Positions 58,533 through 64,000 of a DNA stretch of 64,000 nucleotides are shown piece after piece. The stretch is from Liriodendron chinense (lineage: Eukaryota; Streptophyta; Magnoliopsida; Magnoliales; Magnoliaceae). The translations under genes and the position numbers were made by a program. The first letter of the stretch is position 1, and the number at the start of each line of letters is the position of its first letter. Below the pieces are notes generated by a model, which had not been told where the DNA came from, searched no databases, and saw nothing but the letters and a program-made list of their open reading frames with translations. The DNA lies in NCBI GenBank assembly GCA_003013855.2, contig ML058393.1, positions 248,001-312,000 of the forward strand. Reading direction: 5' to 3'.

Positions 58533-60900
58533 TTGTGTGTGCGTATGTGTGTGTGAAAGATAAGAGAATTTATTAAGGGGATTACCAAAGACCCGAAAAA
58601 AAAAGGCTACATCCTAGCCTCAGAAAACCCCGGCTCCAACCCAATCACGGAGCCCAATCCCTAAAAAGCATCTAGACCTTGGATAAAACCACCGTGGAGG
58701 AGAGACTCAGATTCCTGAAAACTCGATTGTTTCTCTCCGCCCACACCGCCTAAAGAATAGCCAGCAAAATACAACGCCACTTCCTCTTTCTGAGTTTACC
58801 TCCATCTTCTGCATGCCAATAGCAAAAGAGGCGATCTACTGAAAGAGGCATAACCCAAGACACACCTGCCAATCTCAAAATGTCCCACCAAATTTATGAA
58901 ATGAAAGTACAATGGATAAGGAGATGATTCATCGCCTCGTCATTTTTGTGGCACAAGAGACAGATGTTAGGCAGGATCATTCCTCTGATGAGCAGGTTAT
59001 CGACTGTTAGAATTTTATTTCTTCTTGCGAGCGAGCCGAAAGCTGCCACCTTCGAGGGAATGCCATAGGACTAGATTGCACTTGTATGGCAGCAGGTGGA
59101 AGAGACGCTGGGGGCTGACAGATGGTTGTAGTAGGATTTAATTGAGAATGCTCCTGAACTGGACTGCTTCCAGACCATGGAATCTTCTGTGGAAGGGTTA
59201 GGGAGGAAACCCTGCAGAGAGAAGCGAAGTGAGGTCATTGATTTCCTCATCATAGAAATTCCTTCCAAAGGGAGGGATCCAAACCCTTCCCGATCCCACG
59301 TGAGAGAAACAGTCTTTAACTAGAATATTTCGATTAGGACAAAGGGAGAAGAGAGAAGGGAACGCCTCTGCTAAAGTCGTGAATCCACACCATTGGTTCA
59401 ACTAGAATATGATTCTGTTACCATCGCTAAGGGAGAAATTAACATTATCAGTAAAAGACGGCGAGAGCTTAGCTATATTTTTCCAGAGAAAGGAAGATCT
59501 GTATAACAAGGTCTCCTTTGTGAACTAGCCAGAGTCGGAGAAACCATATTTCACAGCTATAATTTGTCTCCACAAACTACATGGCTCAGTCTCGAAGCGC
59601 CACAACCCACTTACTAAGGAGGGCTTTATTGAGTAACTCTAGGTTTTTGATGTTCGCACCCCCTTCACTGAAAGGGGTACACACCAAGGTGTTCCATAAC
59701 GGTAACGGTGGCCGTAACGGCCACCACCGTTACCGTTACGATACGGGCCGTAACGGCCGTTACGGACCCCGTATCGGCTGATACGGCCCCTTTTTATTTT
59801 CTAAAGAAAACAGTTACATGACCGTTACGGGACCGTTACAGGACCGTTACGGGGCTGTAACGGTCCGTTACGGGGCCGTAACGGTCCCGTAACGGCCGTT
59901 ACGGGGCCGTTACGGCCTATTTTTTCTGTAACGGCTGTTACGGCCGTTACGACCCCGTAACGCGTAACGGCCACCACCGTTTCCTTTACGTATCGGCCGA
60001 TACGGCCGTATCGTAACCGTTTTGGGATACCTTGGTACACACCTCCTTCCAATTGAGCAGGGGGAATTTGTGAGACTCACTACTCCCTTGCCAAAGAAAC
60101 TTCCTGCGAATACTATCAATTTTCAAAATCACAGATTTGGGACATTAAACAAGGACAGGAAGTAAATAGGCATACTGGAAAGGGAAGCGTTGATCAGGTT
60201 GATTCTACCCCCGAGGGACAACAATTGAGCATCCAGGAAGACAATTTTCTCTCAATCCTTTCGATAATAGCATTCCTTAAGGAAATGGGGCGGGGTACCC
60301 CTCTACACAAAGGGTAGATCTAGATACAGACCAGGGAGGGAACCCATCTTGCACTTAAAAGAGTTGGTAAAAGAAGCACACACCTGAGGAGGAAGATTAA
60401 TTTCTATCAACTCTGATTTAGCCATATTCACCTTGAAATCCGAGACGACTTGAAACCATCATATGGACATGCTAAGGAAAGCAACCATCGATTCCTCTGC
60501 CTTGCAAAACAGTAAGGTGTCGTCAGCAAATTGTAAATGAGTCAGGCAAAAAGGCAAAATTTTAATAGGAAAGCCTCTAAATAGCCCCATATCCTGGCCC
60601 TCGAAAGCATTCCATTGAGGGCTTCCATGACAAGCACAAACAATAAAGGGGATAGGGGATCCCCCTGACGAAGACCTCTGCATGATCTGAAAAAACCAAA
60701 AGGGGATCCGTTAATAAGAATCGAAAATTTCGGAGATGAAATACATATTTTCATCAATGCCCTCCAAGAAAACTCAAAACCCATCCTTTGGAGCATATAA
60801 TCTAGAAAGAACCAATCAACATGGTTGTGAGCCCTCTGGATGTCGAGCTTACAAAGAACTTCGGATCTTTTCTCCCTAACACACGAGTCCAAACATTACA
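58533..60900 (-). mobile_element. 5'-truncated L1-type LINE (LINE-D) with 15-bp target-site duplication
   Basis: Flanked by identical AAGAAGACAATGTTT at 58518-58532 and 60901-60915. On the minus strand the element starts inside RT (CVREKRSEVLCKLDIQRAH near 60890) and has SCRGLRQGDPLSPLLFVLVM (60690-60630). It has the intact FADDTLLFC box (about 60543-60505) and the late RT region. A zinc-binding-like ILPNICLLCHKNDEAMNHLL follows (58990-58915). The 3' end is CACACACATACGCACACACAAAAA at the left TSD. Frame breaks exist. It is inserted in the gypsy RT, and its 3' 560 bp are the source of most of the complement block. Confidence 0.93.
59685..60034. mobile_element. hAT-like palindromic MITE (CAAGGTGTTCC...GGATACCTTG) rich in TAACGG
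   Basis: Termini CAAGGTGTTCCATAACGG and CCGTTTTGGGATACCTTG are inverted. GTACACAC is duplicated at 59677-59684 and 60035-60042 (8 bp, extendable to 10), as expected for hAT insertions. The interior consists almost wholly of GTAACGG/CCGTTAC and GATACGG/CCGTATC in alternating orientation, giving extreme self-complementarity. No coding capacity. It is nested in LINE-D, so it is the youngest insertion in this pile. Confidence 0.9.
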
Positions 60901-62685
60901 AAGAAGACAATGTTTGTTTAGGTGAATGAGCATTTCGTCCTCTTCACACATATCTCATTCTCCTGTAGGACCTAAAACGCTGTCTTCAAGTGCTCCATGT
61001 GGTCCTACATGGAGTGACTATTGACCACCATGTCATCCAACTACATTACCATGAACTAATCAATATAGGGATGGAATACCTTGTTCATTAATGTACAAAT
61101 TGGGGCATTGGTGGGGCCAAAGGACATGACTAGGAACTCATACAACTTTTACCTTGTCATGCATGTCATCTTGGTAGTAGTTCAGGCCGAGGAATAATTC
61201 CAGTTTTGTCACCTTTGTGGAAGGATCCCATTCTTGTATGGCTTCACCTTTGCCTTGTCCATCCGCGGCGTGCCACTACTTGTCCTGTGACCTAAGAAGA
61301 TCTATATTTGGGCAAATGAGCATTTCTCTCCCTTCATACATAACTCATTCTCTCTTAGCACCTGAAACACCGTCTTCAAGTGCTCAACGTGGTCCTCCGT
61401 GGAGTGACTATAGGCCAGCATGTCATCAAAGTATACTACCATGAATCGATCAAGATAAGGATGGATGATAGTATCCTGTTCAACGTGGTCCTCGAAAATG
61501 TGTGCCTGATAGTACTATGCTCCTCGTGGATGGTCAAATAGGATGGTGATCAACAGGATATGGTACTTGTTCTCCCTATAGTCGATGCATAGCTGTAAGG
61601 ATACATTGTGCATTATCTAGAAAAGGACTGGTGCACCATAAGGCGCTTTGGAGGGTTGGATGTGGCCTGGGTCTGGTAACTCCTACCTCTTTCTAAGTTC
61701 TCCAACTTGGACGAGGCCATCCAGTGAAGGTCCTTCGTTGATGGCATAACCCTAGGGTCCAACTCAATCTTACAATCCACCTCTCTCCTCAATGGTAGCT
61801 TCTTTAGTGGCCCAGACGGCATGATGTCCTTATACTCTGCGAGAACGTTCTTGATCTCCTTGGGTATCACCTCCTTAGGGCCTTCATCCTCTGTTTCCAT
61901 TATTGTTTCGAGATAAGCGGCTTCACTGTTCTTCACCCTCATGGGGAGTTGTAAGGCCGATAACACCTTAAGGGTAGTTTTGGCTCCTTGCAGCATGGGA
62001 ACCATGCATGGGAACTTTTCCTCCATGATGCATACAAAATTCATAAATGGCATGGGAATGGCCATGACATTGTTCAAGAACTCCAATCCCCAACACTACT
62101 TGGAAATCTTCCATGGGCTCTATTAATAAGTCTTATCTTCTCAAAGCATTCTTCAATGCGTAGGTCCATTCCATGTGCCACACTGTGGATAGGCTTTGCT
62201 TTTCAGTTAAAAGCCTTCAGCCATCCCTCCTCCTACCTTCTAGACTAAGCATTTTGCCTCTGATGAGATGAAAGCCCTAGTGACCACAGTAGCCCACGTC
62301 ACCTTCTTGTTCAATTGGGCTTCCACATATATAAGCATTTGTTCACTGGCATAGGCCTCTCATTCATTCCTTTCATCGTGTTGAGGAGCCATATCAATTC
62401 CACATGTAGCTCCTTGTGGTCACCCTCGTTGACAACTTATGTAGCAAGGGAATTGAGAACCTTCTTGTTTAGACATTCCTTCACCAGTAACACCCATCGC
62501 ATTTATGAGTCCCATCCATCTTGCCACCTTTGCTACTAGCGGGCTTATTGGATCCTTCCTTATGGTTGGAGCTCCTTCTCATCTCCCACCCTCCCCCAAA
62601 CTGTGACTGCTCCTTGAAAATTTCACTTTGGAGAAGCCATTCCTCTTGAATTTTCAACTGCTGCAGTAGCCAAAAAAGGTCCTAC

Positions 62686-62917
62686 CAAGGTATTAAAAAA
62701 GGTTTACATGACAACCATAACAATAATGGTGGGAACCATTGTGTTACAAGGCTGTAACGCCTGTTTTGGAAAAAAAAAAAAAAAAAAAAGGCCCATAATG
62801 GCCGTTACGGGGTCAATACTGTTTATTCCTTTAAAAAAGATTTGAAAGTTAATAGGGTCATAATGGCCTTTATGGCCCGTATTGTAACAACCACCGTTAC
62901 TGTTATTGAATACCTTG
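62686..62917. mobile_element. hAT-like palindromic MITE, diverged member
   Basis: CAAGGTATTAAAAAAGGTTT...CCACCGTTACTGTTATTGAATACCTTG has the same ends as the element at 59685. Flanks GGTCCTAC (62678-62685) and GGTCCTGC (62918-62925) form an 8-bp target duplication with one mismatch. The interior has CGTTACGG and ATAATGGCC, decayed from TAACGGCC, and a run of 19 A. Inserted in the gypsy gag/protease region. Confidence 0.8.
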
Positions 62918-63727
62918 GGTCCTGCACACCTTAACATTATAGTTCCTATTGAGCCCCAGATTGTAGCCTGTATATGAAGTTGAACAAGTCCTTTTTGGGC
63001 TTATCAGGGATCTCATGCACGAGGTTGGAGATTTCCTTGGCCTAATTCTGAACCAAACTGGTGTGCCTCAACCACCTTGGCTTCTAGTGAGAAAGGAATT
63101 TAGTGTTCTTGGAATAGAATTACCTCTTGATCTCCTGTTTGAAATCCTCCCAAGTGTTGATCATGCAAGTACTTAGTTTGATATCCACGTGATGCCTTTT
63201 CCATAATAGGGTTGTGATGTCGGTGAGATACATCATCACATTCCGCACCTTCGTGCTCTCGTCCTCTAGGGAAATTGCCTCGAAGTATGTTCCATTTGTG
63301 ACAGGATGTTGTCCAACTCCATGGCATCCCTCAATCTGTTGAAGGACTTAGGATCCAATGTGCGCATCCTTGAGTATCCCTTGTGGTCGCTTCATTGGCC
63401 ATGGCCCTCTTCCATGGGAAATAGTCGCCCCCATCTCCTCCTCCTAGCCCCCCTTTGAGTTCTACCCCACTTATAACACCTTGCATTTCCACTTTGAGTT
63501 CTTCAAGCACATTTTCTAGCTTCACCATGCTGTTGCCTGTTACATCCATCTTTTCTTGCAACTCCACCTTTGCAAGCCGTGCCTCCAACAACCCCATCAA
63601 GTCACAGGATCTCTCCCTCCTTAACTTTATTGGAATCATCACTGCCTTGCATTGGAGTGTTGTTCATCCCCTGTGACACCATATTGTTTCTCACACGCTA
63701 CAAACATTGCAATCCCTTTCTAACCTC

Positions 63728-63739
63728 GCTTTGATCCCA
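63728..63739 (-). other. Degenerate primer-binding site of the gypsy element
   Basis: The minus strand reads TGGGATCAAAGC, close to TGGTATCAGAGC, the usual initiator-Met tRNA binding site in plant LTR elements (two mismatches). It lies between the gag start and the LTR, as expected. Confidence 0.6.
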
Positions 63740-63744
63740 CTTGA

Positions 63745-64000
63745 TGCAGCCCAAGTGTTTTCCTAAGCATAGACCAGGCGGTACTCATCTTAGCCCAGTC
63801 GTAAGCAACTCAACAAATCATTCAAGTGCTAACCTACCTACTTGAGAAGAGAGAGCACCAGAAAGCTTAGAAGGCAAGAGAACTTACATTGCTCTTGAAC
63901 AAAAGAGAGCTTACTACTTAAATGGTTGCGAATGAGGGCCCCACGTTACTAGAGCTAAGAAGCTTCTACTCTTCCTACATAAATGGCTAGGATGATGCCA
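63745..64000 (-). mobile_element. Partial 5' LTR of the Ty3/gypsy element
   Basis: The LTR inner end TGCAGCCCAAGTG (plus strand) lies 5 bp past the primer-binding site. It is similar to 56856 onward, with shared GAAGGCAAGAGAAC and CTAGAGCTAAGAAGCTT, and runs off the window. Confidence 0.6.

Larger units (their letters stand above)
58198..61460. repeat. Tandemly repeated gypsy RT segments (period about 390 bp), split by a LINE
   Basis: AATGAGCATTTC at 60925 and 61315 start two similar units, each ending in the antisense of the RT catalytic box. The preceding segment (AGTAGTTCA...GAGGAAT...TTTGTCACC...GGATCCCA(C/T)TCTTGT) occurs at about 58386 and 61172, and a third shorter version at 58186. 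With the LINE (58533-60900) removed, these form a contiguous series. Confidence 0.7.
57241..63676 (-). pseudogene. Ty3/gypsy gag-pol, degenerate, without integrase
   Basis: Read right to left. Gag N-terminus lies at 63676-63330 (GLLEARLAKVELQEKMD coiled-coil-like) and gag continues to about 62940 (TKYLHDQHLGGFQTGDQEV). A zinc-knuckle trace (HKCDGCYW) is near 62500. Protease flanks (YVEAQLNKKVTWATV; ISSEAK) lie near 62330-62255 with the DSGA active site lost. The protease-RT link is 62086-61613 (EYKDIMPSGPLKKLPLRREV). The RT palm appears twice (61417-61441 MVVYFDDML; 61028-61052 M*LDDMV). A LINE insertion interrupts at 58533-60900; RT repeats resume at 58517-58198 and RNase H runs 58111-57659. 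The integrase core between RNase H and the LTR is absent. Many stops and frameshifts. Confidence 0.88.

Noticed and set aside
6664..59101. A genuine segmental tandem duplication creating two NPL4 genes
   Set aside because: Shared minisatellite unit order, indel-only differences, one-sided natural flanks and the impossible complement block between the copies make an assembly duplicate more likely. It is kept as an alternative until read depth is checked.

Overview
This is a stretch of a repeat-rich flowering-plant nuclear genome. It is dominated by decayed plant retrotransposons (Ty1/copia, Ty3/gypsy, L1-type and RTE-type LINEs), a hAT transposon remnant and many foldback MITEs. A MITE family whose ends read GGGCCCACC(A/T)TGATGTA is abundant; I associate such repeats with magnoliid-type genomes, but the lineage is an inference only. 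One ordinary protein-coding locus is recognisable: the large first exon of a plant NPL4-like protein (CDC48/p97 adaptor) at 19626-20636.

Layout. 1-2103: probable 3' part of a gypsy-type LTR with GA repeats and a 14-bp motif repeat. 2104-4075: L1-type LINE remnant with an RNase H domain. 4147-9140: Ty1/copia remnant with a 3' LTR that carries a MITE. 9141-14700: MITE field, including a large foldback element filled by a ~34-bp minisatellite. 14751-17335: hAT remnant. 18703-19138: MITE. 19541-20636: NPL4 promoter and exon 1. 21343-30156: LINE remnants in both orientations, probably inside a very long NPL4 intron if the gene is functional. 30652 onward: minus-strand Ty3/gypsy element.

The sequence from 6664 to about 32037 then recurs in the same order and orientation at 32896-58244. 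The two copies are nearly identical and differ mostly by single-base indels. Between them (32038-32895) lies a block that is the base-by-base complement, NOT the reverse complement, of 58247-59101, which is exactly the sequence that should follow copy 1. No known copying process makes a same-direction complement, so the simplest reading is an assembly or gap-filling error joining two overlapping contigs (haplotypes or redundant contigs). The apparent 26.2-kb tandem duplication, including the second NPL4 copy, is then probably not real. The likely true locus is 1-32037 followed by 58245-64000, about 38 kb.

56856-64000 is the more complete view of the gypsy element: LTR, RNase H, a reverse transcriptase region with tandem duplications, protease, gag, a degenerate primer-binding site and the start of the other LTR. 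A 5'-truncated LINE with a 15-bp target-site duplication is inserted in it (58533-60900), and a hAT-like MITE is inserted in that LINE (59685-60034). No tRNA, rRNA or CRISPR array was seen. Most element reading frames are broken. Part of the breakage is old mutation; part of the difference between the two copies looks like residual long-read indel error.
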